Positions 1 to 9,840 of a stretch of DNA of 32,576 nucleotides are shown here, one piece after another (within the stretch, counting starts at the first letter, position 1; each line of letters opens with the position of its first letter). Under the pieces are notes generated by a model that worked only from the letters and a program-made list of their open reading frames with translations, ran no database searches and was not told the DNA's origin. The translations under genes were made by a program, and so were the position numbers. The DNA is from Pseudoprimorskyibacter sp. GTDB lineage: Bacteria > Pseudomonadota > Alphaproteobacteria > Rhodobacterales > Rhodobacteraceae. Where the stretch lies: the NCBI GenBank assembly GCA_029251265.1, contig JAQXDR010000030.1, forward strand, positions 1 to 32,576. Direction: 5' to 3'.

Positions 1-1
1 C

Positions 2-775
2 CTAAAGCATTTCGGCGATTACATCCGCGACCTCACGCGGATGCGACAATGGCACCATATGCCCCGCCCCCGCGATGACGCGTTCTTGGGCATTTGGCAA
101 CCGACCCAGCAAGGTCGCATGAATGCCAGCGACAACCGATTGCGTATGTTCTCCACGGATAAGCCGTGTTGGTGCTACGACAGATTCCAACAATCCCGGA
201 GCTAACATTCCAGCCCGATCAGCCCAAAGCGTGGGTTCGGACGCGACAACAAAAGGCATTCCCTTTTGCAAGGTCTCTTGCACCCCTTCCGAGAAATGAT
301 CCCACGGCGTGCCATCCCCCCAGATCTCGTGAAAAAGCCGCGCAGACAGCGCCGGATCTTTTGGCAAGGCCGCTGATATTTCACGCTCGCGCGCGCGGTG
401 TCGGCGCAGTTCTGGGCCATCTGGCAGAGCTGCAAAAAAAACTGGCTCGATCAATGTGAGCGATTTTACTAGATCCGGCGCGTTCAAAGCCAGACGCAAC
501 GCAAGTGTCGCTCCAAAACTATGCCCAATCAAATGCTGACGCCGTTGATGCAATTGCGCGACGGCTGCGGTGGCGACATCATGCACATCCTGACCTTTTG
601 GAAAATCAGGGCTGCGCCCATGGCCAGGCAAATCCGGAGCAACAAGAGTTAGCCGATCCTGTAACGCCGCTGCAACGCCGCGCCACATGACACCGCGCCC
701 TTGACCGCAATGCAAAGCCAAAGCCGGTATCGGGCCTGTCCCGAACACGCGGGACGCACATGCCAAAGTGCTCAT
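2..775 (-). CDS. alpha/beta-fold hydrolase
   Basis: A complete 257-residue protein of the alpha/beta hydrolase fold; the stop codon is the TAG at bases 2-4, so the gene just fits in the window. Visible elements are the oxyanion-hole segment HCGQGRG (about residues 22-28), the APDLPGHGRS segment (46-55) typical of small-molecule hydrolases, the nucleophile elbow GHSFG with Ser86 (84-88), and the C-terminal catalytic histidine in GAGHMVPLSHP (His239). The acid residue is less clear; Glu209 in RLIRGEH sits where an acid is usually found. There is no signal peptide, so it should be cytoplasmic. It overlaps the upstream gene by 4 bp (ATGA), which implies translational coupling with the isomerase-like gene. 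The substrate cannot be read from the sequence; an aromatic or ester catabolic role is only suggested by the neighbour. Confidence 0.85.
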   Translation of the reverse strand: MSTLACASRVFGTGPIPALALHCGQGRGVMWRGVAAALQDRLTLVAPDLPGHGRSPDFPKGQDVHDVATAAVAQLHQRRQHLIGHSFGATLALRLALNAPDLVKSLTLIEPVFFAALPDGPELRRHRAREREISAALPKDPALSARLFHEIWGDGTPWDHFSEGVQETLQKGMPFVVASEPTLWADRAGMLAPGLLESVVAPTRLIRGEHTQSVVAGIHATLLGRLPNAQERVIAGAGHMVPLSHPREVADVIAEML

Positions 776-1368
776 TTTGAAGACAGCACATAATCCAGCA
801 TTTCAAGACGGTCCTGTCCCCAGAACCGTTGGTCATCTTCGGTGATATAGAACGGCGATCCAAAAGCCCCTGCCGCCACAGCGTCGTCTAGGTTAGCAGA
901 ATATTCCTCTGCGCCTAACAGCAGGCCACTATTGGCAAGGTTTGGATCAAATCCCGCCTGTTCAAGACAGTCACGTACCACATCATCTTGGGCGATATCA
1001 CGCTCTTCAGCCCAACATGCGCGCAGATAACCACGCGCTAATGCACCGACATCGCCACCACCTGCACGTTGTGCCGCAATCAGCGCATAAGAGGACGGGG
1101 CCGCATTCGTAGGCCAATGTGCAGGGTGTAGATTGAAAGGCATGGCACGTATCGCGGCATAGCGATGCAATTCTTGGATCCGGTATTCCTGACGTGCCGG
1201 ATGTCTATCCTTAGGCGCTGTCCCCCCTGTTCGCGCAAACAGCGTTACGACGTCCAATGGCTTATAGACAATGTTCGCTCCATGCTTGGCGGCAATATCT
1301 TCTAGGCGCGACCCAGCGAGGTATGCATATGGCGAGATGGTTGAAAAATAATATGTGATTTGAGCCAT
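772..1368 (-). CDS. 2-hydroxychromene-2-carboxylate isomerase-like (DsbA/kappa-GST fold)
   Basis: A 198-residue member of the DsbA-like thioredoxin-fold family that includes 2-hydroxychromene-2-carboxylate isomerase (NahD) and kappa-class glutathione transferases. The N-terminal YYFSTISPYAYLAG (residues 6-19) matches the family pattern in which Ser12 replaces the thioredoxin CxxC and activates glutathione. The C-terminal GSPFYITEDDQRFWGQDRLEML segment matches the conserved G-x-P-x-F...FWGQDRL signature. In naphthalene degradation such enzymes isomerise the cyclic chromene to trans-o-hydroxybenzylidenepyruvate, but many roseobacter copies sit outside any aromatic pathway, as here, so the true substrate is uncertain. 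It is the first gene of a two-gene leftward unit and overlaps the hydrolase start by 4 bp. It is divergent from prs. Confidence 0.85.
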   Translation of the reverse strand: MAQITYYFSTISPYAYLAGSRLEDIAAKHGANIVYKPLDVVTLFARTGGTAPKDRHPARQEYRIQELHRYAAIRAMPFNLHPAHWPTNAAPSSYALIAAQRAGGGDVGALARGYLRACWAEERDIAQDDVVRDCLEQAGFDPNLANSGLLLGAEEYSANLDDAVAAGAFGSPFYITEDDQRFWGQDRLEMLDYVLSSK

Positions 1369-1495
1369 TCGTCTATTCCCTATCAGTCTTTCTGATGTCG
1401 CAGCATGATGTTCGACGCTTTCGGGTACGGTAGGGCCATGCTATGCGGTGTCAACGTCACGAATCCTTTACCGACCAGCCGGAGCCAGCCAAACA
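1369..1495. promoter_or_regulatory. divergent intergenic region upstream of prs
   Basis: This 127-bp gap separates the divergently transcribed isomerase-like gene and prs and must hold both promoters. I see no convincing -35/-10 pair or operator. The only clear element is GGAG at 1481-1484, 11 bases before the chosen prs start codon. Confidence 0.45.
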
Positions 1496-2506
1496 ATGCC
1501 AACTGTCATCGAGCCAAAGTTGATTTCGGGCAACGCAAATCGTCCTTTAGCCAAAGCAATCGCACGCAGAATGTCTATCTACCGTGGATCACCGCTTGAT
1601 CTGGTGGATGCGCGCGTTGAACGTTTCAATGACTCTGAAATTTTTGTTGAAGTGTTCGAAAATGTTCGGGGCGAGGATATGTTTATCCTTCAATCCACGT
1701 CAAACCCTGCCAACGACAACCTCATGGAATTGTTGATAATGGCTGATGCGCTACGACGGTCTTCGGCGTCACGGATTACAGCCGTCATACCTTATTTTGG
1801 ATATGCGCGTCAGGATCGTCGCTCTCGCGCCCGTACACCGATCAGCTCCAAACTGGTTGCGAACATGATGGTCACAGCCGGGATCGAGCGCGTCCTGACC
1901 ATGGATTTGCACGCAGCTCAGATACAGGGTTTCTTTGATATTCCTGTGGACAACCTGTACGCATCACCAATCTTTGCACTGGATATCCAGTCCCAGTTTG
2001 CAGGCAAGTTTGAGGATATTATGGTCGTGTCGCCTGATATCGGGGGTGTGGCACGCGCACGGGAGCTAGCGCGTCGGATCGACGCCCCGTTGTCAATCGT
2101 GGACAAGCGCCGCGAAAGACCGGGCGAGGTGGCTGAAATGACAATCATTGGGTCAGTCAAAGACAAGGTTTGCATCATCGTTGACGATATGTGTGACACT
2201 GCTGGCACGCTCTGCAAGGCCGCGCAGCTGTTGATGGATGATGGCGCTGCCGAAGTGCACGCTTATGTCACCCATGGTGTATTTTCCAAACCGGCAATTG
2301 AACGTATTACAACATCAGTACTGACCTCGATGGTAATAACAGACACGATTCAGCCAACGGCCTCAACGTTCGAGGCAGCCAACATTCGCATACTACCGAC
2401 CGCGCCGATGTTCAGCCAAGCTATTTTGAATATCTGGAATGGCACCTCGGTTAGTTCGCTTTTTGGAACAGATGCACTCGGTCCAATCTATGAAGGCATC
2501 CTGTAA
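1496..2506 (+). CDS. prs: ribose-phosphate pyrophosphokinase (PRPP synthase)
   Basis: A 336-residue class I PRPP synthase, which makes 5-phosphoribosyl 1-diphosphate from ribose 5-phosphate and ATP for nucleotide, histidine and tryptophan synthesis. The frame is open from 1448, but the ATG at 1496 is chosen because it is preceded by GGAG and because the first residues of the upstream extension look non-coding. Visible motifs are [11 protein letters not shown] (43-53), the ATP-binding/flexible-loop region [18 protein letters not shown] (100-117), [18 protein letters not shown] (137-154) with the conserved DLHA, and the PRPP-binding loop [11 protein letters not shown] (229-239). Length is somewhat above the usual 310-320 residues because of a short N-terminal extension, as is common in Rhodobacterales. 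It is a single gene, convergent with the atp operon. Confidence 0.95.
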   Translation: MPTVIEPKLISGNANRPLAKAIARRMSIYRGSPLDLVDARVERFNDSEIFVEVFENVRGEDMFILQSTSNPANDNLMELLIMADALRRSSASRITAVIPYFGYARQDRRSRARTPISSKLVANMMVTAGIERVLTMDLHAAQIQGFFDIPVDNLYASPIFALDIQSQFAGKFEDIMVVSPDIGGVARARELARRIDAPLSIVDKRRERPGEVAEMTIIGSVKDKVCIIVDDMCDTAGTLCKAAQLLMDDGAAEVHAYVTHGVFSKPAIERITTSVLTSMVITDTIQPTASTFEAANIRILPTAPMFSQAILNIWNGTSVSSLFGTDALGPIYEGIL

Positions 2507-2570
2507 CACCAGCCCAGATCAGTTACAGATGATCCCCAGAGCACCTATTACCGCTACAATGCTTTGGCTG

Positions 2571-2603
2571 ACACTATAGTGGCCCGAAGGGCCACGGTAG
2601 TGT
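2571..2603 (+). terminator. extended hairpin after prs
   Basis: An outer stem ACACTA/TAGTGT (2571-2576 and 2598-2603), a 2x2 internal loop, an inner stem GTGGCCC/GGGCCAC (2579-2585 and 2589-2595) and a GAA loop form a 13-bp interrupted hairpin 65 bases past the prs stop. There is only a weak T-rich tail (TGTTGTTAAG), so it could be a terminator or a 3'-end protecting structure. Confidence 0.55.
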
Positions 2604-2762
2604 TGTTAAGATTAGTGATGATGGATCTGTTTACCGTGTCCGGATGCCTTGCTCGTACAGGGGCAAATCCCAAGGGGCCGTTGGATCCAACTCACAGCCC
2701 TATAAGAATAACGTGACCGAGTTTGTTTGCCAAAACCAAACGTCATGAGCTGCCAAAAAATA

Positions 2763-2789
2763 AAAGACCCCGCGCGCGGCAGGGTCTTT
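2763..2789 (-). terminator. rho-independent terminator of the atp operon
   Basis: AAAGACCC (2763-2770) pairs with GGGTCTTT (2782-2789) around a GC-rich loop. Read on the minus strand the hairpin is followed by TTATTTTTTGG, a proper U-rich tail, about 65 bases after the atpC stop. Confidence 0.85.
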
Positions 2790-2852
2790 CCAGTGATCAG
2801 GCCACGTAGCTCTTGGAACAAAGATACCTCGCCTTTGTGTAAGGCGATATAA

Positions 2853-3269
2853 TTATCTGGTCTGCAAACCAGCTGCTGCTGCAAGAGCATTCAGATCCGA
2901 CAAAAGTTTTGCCGCCTCATCAACAGCGCCTGCGATATCAGATGTCTTGGCAGTACCGGCCACCTCGACAGCCTCGGCATGAAGGCGATCAAACGTCACC
3001 TGATCGAGATCCGCTTTGGACATGGCGCTTTCTGCCAGAATTGTCAGTCCATCACCGATTTCAGCAAATCCACCAGTTACGACGTAATCATCCGTGCCTT
3101 TCTGCGTCATTACAGACAAGATCCCCGGACGCAGCGTGGTGATCAGAGGCGCGTGGTTTGGCATGGCGGTCATATCACCATCGGCCCCCGGAATCTGGAC
3201 CGAGGTCACACTAGTCGACACCAAGCTGCGCTCGGGACTGACCAGATCGAATTGCATGGTCTCTGCCAT
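2853..3269 (-). CDS. atpC: F1-ATP synthase epsilon subunit
   Basis: A 138-residue epsilon subunit of the F1 sector; together with gamma it forms the central stalk and can inhibit ATP hydrolysis. The N-terminal beta-sandwich begins with MQFDLVSPERSL and contains the conserved GADGDMTAMPNHAPLITTLRPG segment (about 28-49), followed by GGFAEIGDGLTILAESA (66-82); the C-terminal helical hairpin region is the alanine-rich tail. The length equals that of well-studied bacterial epsilon subunits. The ATG at 3269 is preceded by AAAGGAG with 6-base spacing. It is the last gene of atpHAGDC, 50 bp after atpD, and is followed by a strong terminator. Confidence 0.96.
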   Translation of the reverse strand: MAETMQFDLVSPERSLVSTSVTSVQIPGADGDMTAMPNHAPLITTLRPGILSVMTQKGTDDYVVTGGFAEIGDGLTILAESAMSKADLDQVTFDRLHAEAVEVAGTAKTSDIAGAVDEAAKLLSDLNALAAAAGLQTR

Positions 3270-3319
3270 TTCAGTCTCCTTTCAAGCGTGGGGGACAATG
3301 CCCCCACAACAGGCGATGA

Positions 3320-4744
<1,425 letters not shown>

Positions 4745-4761
4745 TTATCGTCTCCGTTCTC

Positions 4762-5634
4762 TTAGAGCGCCTCAGCGCCCGAGATAATTTCAATAAGTTC
4801 ACTCGTGATGACGGCCTGACGCGAGCGGTTGTACTCGATTGTCAGCTTGTCGATCATTTCGCCAGCGTTGCGGGTTGCGTTGTCCATTGCGGACATCCGG
4901 GCACCTTGCTCCGACGCGCCATTTTCCAGCAAAGCTGCAAAAATCTGTGTCGCAACACCGCGGGGTAGCAAGTCTGCCAAAATGGCTTCTTCACTCGGTT
5001 CGTAGTCGTACAGAGTGCTTTCGCCCTCGGACGCCCCATCGAACGTAGCCGGAATAATCTGCTGTGCCGTTGGGATCTGACTGATCACCGACTGGAACTT
5101 GGAGTAGAAGATGGTTGCGACGTCAAAATCACCCGCATCAAACCGCGCCAGAACATCCCGCGCAATGCCTTGGGCGTCAGCATAGCCGATCCTCTTGACA
5201 TCGCTTAGATCGACGTGACCGATGAACATATCGCCAAAGTCACGTTTCAAAGATTCCCGACCCTTTTTGCCGACGGTCATTATTTTGACCGTCTTCCCCT
5301 TGGCCGCCAGACTTTCGGCATGCGTTCGGGCCAGTTTGGCAATAGAGCTGTTAAAACCACCGCAAAGACCGCGCTCTGACGTCATGACAATGAGCAGCTG
5401 GACGTCAGCTTTGCCTGTACCTGACAGCAACCGAGGCGCACTGTCGCTCGCGCCGACTGAGGCCGAAAGCGCCCCCAATACAGCGTTAAACCGGTCAGCG
5501 TAAGGCCGCGCCGCCACTGCCGCGTCTTGCGCCCGCCGCAGTTTTGCGGCGGCCACCATCTGCATGGCTTTGGTGATCTTGCGGGTCGACTTGACAGACG
5601 CGATCCGGTTTTTAAGGTCCTTTAGATTCGGCAT
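4762..5634 (-). CDS. atpG: F1-ATP synthase gamma subunit
   Basis: The 290-residue gamma subunit, the rotor shaft inside the alpha3beta3 head. The N-terminal helix [20 protein letters not shown] and [15 protein letters not shown], the Rossmann-like centre with [14 protein letters not shown], and the C-terminal helix with the family signature [18 protein letters not shown] and [19 protein letters not shown] are all present. Length is normal. It sits 12 bp downstream of atpA and 17 bp upstream of atpD. Confidence 0.97.
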   Translation of the reverse strand: MPNLKDLKNRIASVKSTRKITKAMQMVAAAKLRRAQDAAVAARPYADRFNAVLGALSASVGASDSAPRLLSGTGKADVQLLIVMTSERGLCGGFNSSIAKLARTHAESLAAKGKTVKIMTVGKKGRESLKRDFGDMFIGHVDLSDVKRIGYADAQGIARDVLARFDAGDFDVATIFYSKFQSVISQIPTAQQIIPATFDGASEGESTLYDYEPSEEAILADLLPRGVATQIFAALLENGASEQGARMSAMDNATRNAGEMIDKLTIEYNRSRQAVITSELIEIISGAEAL

Positions 5635-5646
5635 TGCCCGGACCCC

Positions 5647-7185
5647 TTATGCGAAGACGCCAGAGAATTCGTCCAATGCTGCCTTGATTTTGTCAGCCGC
5701 GGGACCTTTGACCTTTGGATCATCATCCGTGATCCACTGCAAGAGCTCGGCTTTCTTGCTCCGCAAAAACCCTAGCAGTTCGGTTTCATACCGGCCAACG
5801 TCTCCTACGGGAAGCGCATCAAGGTACCCATTGGTCCCAGCGTAGATGATAACAACAATCTCTGCGTTGGTCAGCGGGGAATACTGAGGTTGCTTCATCA
5901 GCTCTGTAAGGCGCGCACCACGGCCCAGCAACTTTTGCGTCGCAGCATCTAGGTCTGAGCCGAACTGAGCAAAGGCAGCCATTTCGCGGTACTGAGCCAA
6001 TTCCAGTTTCACCGGTCCAGCGACAGATTTCATCGAGTTGGTTTGCGCAGAGGAGCCAACACGCGATACCGAAAGACCTGTGTTCACAGCGGGACGAATA
6101 CCCTGATAGAACAGTTCTGTTTCCAAAAAGATCTGACCGTCTGTGATAGAGATCACATTTGTCGGAATAAAGGCCGACACGTCGCCGCCTTGGGTTTCGA
6201 TGATTGGCAGAGCGGTCAGTGATCCATTGCCATGATCATCACCCAACTTGGCCGAGCGTTCCAGCAACCGGCTGTGGAGGTAGAAAACGTCACCCGGGTA
6301 GGCTTCACGACCGGGAGGACGACGCAGCAGAAGCGACATCTGGCGGTAGGACACGGCCTGTTTGGACAGATCATCATAAACGATCAATGCGTGCTTGCCG
6401 TTGTCACGGAAGTATTCGGCCATCGACGTCGCGGCATATGGTGCAAGGAACTGCATGGGTGCAGGATCCGACGCTGTGGCCGCCACAACGATCGAATAGT
6501 CAATCGCACCGGTTTCCTCGAGCTTTTTGACGAGCTGTGCAACTGTCGAACGCTTTTGACCAACCGCCACGTAAACACAGTACAGCTTTTTGCTTTCGTC
6601 ATCGCCAGCCGCATCATTATAAGATTTCTGGTTCAGAATAGCGTCCAACGCCACGGCTGTTTTACCAGTCTGACGGTCACCGATGATCAACTCTCGCTGG
6701 CCACGACCGATCGGAATCATCGCGTCAACGGATTTTAGACCTGTGGCCATAGGCTCATGCACGGATTTCCGAGGGATAATGCCGGGTGCCTTGACGTCTG
6801 CGATAGAACGTTCAGCCGATTCAATAGGGCCTTTACCGTCTAGTGGATTTCCCAATCCATCGACGACACGACCGAGCAAACCCGGACCTACAGGAACGTC
6901 AACAATGGACTTCGTGCGTTTAACCGTGTCGCCTTCTTTGATTTCGCGGTCGGATCCAAAGATCACAACACCGACGTTGTCGCTTTCTAGGTTGAGCGCC
7001 ATACCCATGATGCCGCCAGGAAACTCGACCATTTCACCAGCTTGGATATTGTCCAGGCCATACACCCGGGCAATCCCGTCACCAACGGACAGCACGCGGC
7101 CCACTTCAGCAACTTCGACTTCCTGACCGAAGTTCTTGATCTGCTCCTTCAGGATCGCAGATATTTCGGCTGCTTGGATACCCAT
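5647..7185 (-). CDS. atpA: F1-ATP synthase alpha subunit
   Basis: The 512-residue alpha subunit, the non-catalytic nucleotide-binding partner of beta. It begins with [16 protein letters not shown], the usual alphaproteobacterial start, has the Walker A loop GDRQTGKTA (169-177), the [43 protein letters not shown] region characteristic of alpha subunits, and a complete C-terminal domain ending [10 protein letters not shown]. The stop of atpH (TAA) abuts the ATG directly, and AGAGG inside the end of atpH serves as ribosome site, so the two are translationally coupled. Confidence 0.98.
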   Translation of the reverse strand: MGIQAAEISAILKEQIKNFGQEVEVAEVGRVLSVGDGIARVYGLDNIQAGEMVEFPGGIMGMALNLESDNVGVVIFGSDREIKEGDTVKRTKSIVDVPVGPGLLGRVVDGLGNPLDGKGPIESAERSIADVKAPGIIPRKSVHEPMATGLKSVDAMIPIGRGQRELIIGDRQTGKTAVALDAILNQKSYNDAAGDDESKKLYCVYVAVGQKRSTVAQLVKKLEETGAIDYSIVVAATASDPAPMQFLAPYAATSMAEYFRDNGKHALIVYDDLSKQAVSYRQMSLLLRRPPGREAYPGDVFYLHSRLLERSAKLGDDHGNGSLTALPIIETQGGDVSAFIPTNVISITDGQIFLETELFYQGIRPAVNTGLSVSRVGSSAQTNSMKSVAGPVKLELAQYREMAAFAQFGSDLDAATQKLLGRGARLTELMKQPQYSPLTNAEIVVIIYAGTNGYLDALPVGDVGRYETELLGFLRSKKAELLQWITDDDPKVKGPAADKIKAALDEFSGVFA

Positions 7186-7746
7186 TTATCCGACCTCTTT
7201 CATTGCATTCTGGAGAGAGTTAAGTTTGGCACGAATAGATGTATCGATCATCTTCGAGCCAACCTTTACAACAAGACCACCGATGAGGTTCTCATCGATG
7301 GCCGCTTTTATTTTTACGTCTTTGCCAATTTGGGCCTTCAGTGTGTCACAAAGCGCACTGGTTTGTTTCTTGGTCAGCGCTTTTGCTGAAACAACTTCAG
7401 CGGTGACCTCGCCTTTAGCGTCGGCAATCATGCCGCGAAGCTGCGTCAACATGTAAGGCACGACGAACAATCTTCGCTTTTGCGCCATCAGGGCCAAAAC
7501 GTTCCGAACAGTGTCGCTGAGACCGATTTTGTCTGCAACCGCTGTGATAGCGTTTTGCTGATCCTCACGCCCGATCATCGGGCTGACCAGTAAATCACGT
7601 AAATCGGCACTGATCTCCAGTGCATCTGCAAGGTCATCAATATTGGTTTCCAAACCGACCAAAGCATCAGCCTCTTTGGCAATATCAAATACAGCCGTGG
7701 CGTAGCGTTCGGCGATGCCGGAGGAAATCGAAGCAGGTTCTGACAC
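7186..7746 (-). CDS. atpH: F1-ATP synthase delta subunit
   Basis: The delta (OSCP-like) subunit that joins the F1 head to the peripheral stalk. I start it at the GTG at 7744-7746, giving 186 residues beginning (M)[19 protein letters not shown], because that opening matches the family start in Rhodobacterales and because GGAAGG lies 6 bases upstream. The frame stays open to 7824, with an in-frame ATG at 7773, but those extra residues (cysteine- and tryptophan-containing) are not family-like. The C-terminal signature [20 protein letters not shown] is present, followed by the usual short tail. It is the first gene of the operon. The F0 genes (atpIBEF) are not here, as usual for Rhodobacterales, where they form a separate cluster. 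Confidence 0.94.
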   Translation of the reverse strand: MSEPASISSGIAERYATAVFDIAKEADALVGLETNIDDLADALEISADLRDLLVSPMIGREDQQNAITAVADKIGLSDTVRNVLALMAQKRRLFVVPYMLTQLRGMIADAKGEVTAEVVSAKALTKKQTSALCDTLKAQIGKDVKIKAAIDENLIGGLVVKVGSKMIDTSIRAKLNSLQNAMKEVG

Positions 7747-8080
7747 GTCCACCCTTCCGCAGTTATTGGCCATGGCACATATCCAGTCGGATCTGTGAAT
7801 GGCGCAGCTCACACCTTGATTCACCCCAAGGCGTTAAAATCAGCGCGGATGTAACAGGTCATTCCCAACCTAGCAACTACGGTATTAGTTTTCGGGATTT
7901 ATAAATATCTCTTATTTTCAGAACCTTGTACAACATGCGACTTTAAGTGCGACCTTTTTGATACAAGAAACGCACGATTGAGGCTGTTTTTTTGCGATTC
8001 CATCGAGACTTTGGCAATTGTTAAGCCGCACCGCGACGCTTCAATTTAGATAAAAAAACGCGCTGCCACACTCTGCCGCG
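7747..8080. promoter_or_regulatory. leader/promoter region of the atp operon
   Basis: These 334 bases lie between the end of the methyltransferase gene and atpH, and no gene is seen. The stretch is AT-rich relative to its flanks, as expected for the promoter of a strongly expressed leftward operon. A possible but weak -35-like TTGTAC (minus strand, about 7927-7932) is followed at 18 bases by GATATT and then TATAAA; I would not rely on it. The right end holds the terminator of the methyltransferase gene. Confidence 0.5.
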
Positions 8081-8082
8081 TT
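8057..8082 (-). terminator. terminator after the methyltransferase gene
   Basis: On the minus strand AACGCG (8077-8082) pairs with CGCGTT (8057-8062) around a 14-base loop, followed by a run of Ts. The left arm overlaps the TAA stop codon of the methyltransferase gene (8081-8083). The stem is short, so strength is uncertain. Confidence 0.6.
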
Positions 8083-8854
8083 ATTCACGGTTTTGACATT
8101 GCACCTTTCTCGGCAGAACAGGTTTGGCTGCAGGTTTGGGAACAAGAACATTCAAGGGGCGGCGCATTCTTTCCAAAACGGGTGTTCCGTTGGAGGCTTG
8201 AACACGTTTTGAAACCTCTACCAATACCACACCACCAGCAATCATCGCCGACACCGAGGCGCCCATCTGTTCCCAAATCATTGCGGTCTGCATCCAAAAT
8301 CGTCGCGATGAGGGCGGCCCGTAAAGCGCAGCACTATGATGTTCAATCATGAATTGATGGCTGGTCAACTGTGATTGTAGCTGACCCAGACTGTAAGGGC
8401 GCCCATAGCCAAACGGTGTAAGGTCACTGCGTGCCCAAAGGCCGGAACGATTCGGTACAATAAAAAGCGCTCTGCCCCCCGGGCCAAGGACACGCCAGCA
8501 CTCGTCAAGCAATGCGGACGGCTGTTCGCTGCTTTCCAGCCCGTGCATAACGATCAATCGATCTATATGTCCGGTGTCGATTGGCCACATCGTTTCTTCG
8601 CAAAGAACCGAGGCATTCGGCAATCCCTGCGGCCAAGCCATTACGCCCTGAGGCGCAGGCATCAGACCGATCACACGCCGCGATTTTTCCAGATAGGGGC
8701 GAAGCAACGGAACAGCAAAGCCGAAACCTGCTACTGTTTGTCCGTCGGTTGTCGGCCAAAAGGCTTGAACTTGCTGGCGCAACACGCGCTGCGTCGCACG
8801 CCCCAAGGCGCTGCGATAATAAAAATCTCGCAAGTGATGTACGCTCAAATGCAT
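8081..8854 (-). CDS. class I SAM-dependent methyltransferase-like protein
   Basis: A 257-residue protein that resembles the methyltransferase type 11 family. The clearest part is the segment DRLIVMHGLESSEQPSALLDECWRVLGPGGRALFIVPN (about 98-135), which corresponds to the motif where these enzymes have an acidic residue, a loop and then L-x-PGG-x-L-hydrophobic strand. The SAM-binding motif I is degenerate (AGFGFAVPLLRPYL, about 42-55, instead of a D/E-x-G-x-G-x-G), so activity is not certain. The C-terminal tail is basic and proline-rich. It is divergent from gloB with only about 66 bp between them, an arrangement I associate with roseobacters. The substrate is unknown. Confidence 0.75.
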   Translation of the reverse strand: MHLSVHHLRDFYYRSALGRATQRVLRQQVQAFWPTTDGQTVAGFGFAVPLLRPYLEKSRRVIGLMPAPQGVMAWPQGLPNASVLCEETMWPIDTGHIDRLIVMHGLESSEQPSALLDECWRVLGPGGRALFIVPNRSGLWARSDLTPFGYGRPYSLGQLQSQLTSHQFMIEHHSAALYGPPSSRRFWMQTAMIWEQMGASVSAMIAGGVVLVEVSKRVQASNGTPVLERMRRPLNVLVPKPAAKPVLPRKVQCQNRE

Positions 8855-8920
8855 TGCGGCCCCGTTTCGCTTCGGCCATCTTAGTACTATATAGACAGGT
8901 CGGTAGATAAAGGAATGACA
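8855..8920. promoter_or_regulatory. short divergent promoter region methyltransferase/gloB
   Basis: Only 66 bases separate the two divergent start codons. The region contains TTAGTACTATATAG (from about 8880), a plausible AT-rich -10 area, and the ribosome site AAAGGA (8909-8914) of gloB. The promoters probably overlap. Confidence 0.4.
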
Positions 8921-9682
8921 ATGCCACTAGAAATTCTAACTGTACCGTGCCTTAGCGATAATTATGCCTATCTGATCCGCGGTGACGATGGTGTGTGTTT
9001 GGTGGATGCTCCGGAAGCCGGGCCAATAGTGGACGCCTTGAATGCGAAAGGGTGGTCTTTGGATGTTGTTATGCTCACTCATCATCACTGGGACCATGTG
9101 GACGCAACCGAAGATCTACGCAGAAGATATGGCTGTAAAGTGACCGGCCCAAAGGCCGAAAAAGACAAGCTGCCCCCACTGGATTGGTCTGTGTCCGAGG
9201 GCAGCAATGGCGGTAATGGCGATGCCTACACAGAAATATTAGACGTGCCCGGTCACACGCTAGGTCACATCGCATTCCACTTCCCACGCGCAAAGGCCCT
9301 CTTTTCAGCAGACAGTCTCATGGCACTGGGCTGTGGACGCCTGTTTGAAGGCACACCAGAGATGATGCACAAAAGTCTGCAAAAGATGGCTGCACTACCC
9401 CCCGAAACGATGATTTATTCGGGTCACGAATACACTCTTGGCAATGCTCGCTTTGCCGTGACGATCGAACCAGACAACCAAGCCCTCCAAGCACGGGTGG
9501 CAAAAATAACCGCCGCACGCGAAGCGGGTCAGCCCACAGTTCCCGTCACATTAGCAGAAGAACTTGCCACCAATCCTTTTCTGCGGTGTCATATACCAGC
9601 GGTACAAGCCGCCGTTGGTCTTGAGGGTGCAAGTTCAGAGCAAGTTTTTGCCGAAGTACGCGCGCGAAAAGACTCTTTTTAA
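8921..9682 (+). CDS. gloB: hydroxyacylglutathione hydrolase (glyoxalase II)
   Basis: A 253-residue metallo-beta-lactamase-fold enzyme that hydrolyses S-lactoylglutathione to lactate and glutathione, the second step of methylglyoxal removal in the cytoplasm. The metal-binding motif THHHWDH (53-59), the later GHTLGH segment, ADSLMALGCGRLFEG and the SGHEYT motif are all present, followed by the C-terminal glutathione-binding domain with NPFLRC. An ATG also occurs at 8915, but it directly abuts AAAGGA; the ATG at 8921 lies 6 bases from it and gives the family start MPLEILTVPCLSDNYAYLI. Length is normal. It is followed by clpA 158 bp away, with its own apparent start region. Confidence 0.94.
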   Translation: MPLEILTVPCLSDNYAYLIRGDDGVCLVDAPEAGPIVDALNAKGWSLDVVMLTHHHWDHVDATEDLRRRYGCKVTGPKAEKDKLPPLDWSVSEGSNGGNGDAYTEILDVPGHTLGHIAFHFPRAKALFSADSLMALGCGRLFEGTPEMMHKSLQKMAALPPETMIYSGHEYTLGNARFAVTIEPDNQALQARVAKITAAREAGQPTVPVTLAEELATNPFLRCHIPAVQAAVGLEGASSEQVFAEVRARKDSF

Positions 9683-9716
9683 ATCAAAAGCTTAAATGAA
9701 ATCTGGTCCCAAACGG

Positions 9717-9726
9717 TGGTATACCA
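9717..9726. promoter_or_regulatory. palindrome between gloB and clpA
   Basis: TGGTATACCA is a perfect 10-bp palindrome, 35 bases past the gloB stop and about 115 bases before clpA. Its form is like operators of FadR/UxuR-type GntR regulators. No such regulator gene is in the window, so function is conjecture. Confidence 0.25.
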
Positions 9727-9840
9727 ACCATGAGAAAGTGTCTCAGGTACGCAAAAAATACTTGAAGACACCAAGGGATCGACCAAACTTTATCATAGTG
9801 AAGCGCACTTTGTGCCTCATAATTACAAGGAGCGACAACC

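Larger units (their letters stand above)
2507..2852. other. convergent non-coding gap between prs and atpC
   Basis: These 346 bases separate the convergent prs and atpC genes. They hold two hairpins, listed separately: one just after prs and one after atpC. A leftward open frame running through this region into atpC (up to 2890) has no recognisable domain, overlaps the atpC terminator and I regard it as chance. Nothing else is seen. Confidence 0.6.

Noticed and set aside
2612-2890. A 92-codon leftward ORF across the prs/atpC gap
   Set aside because: It overlaps atpC in another frame and runs through the atp terminator; no ribosome site or family.
7186-7824. A longer AtpH starting at 7824 or 7773
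   Set aside because: The extra N-terminal residues are not like the family, and the GTG at 7746 has a better ribosome site and the family-like start.
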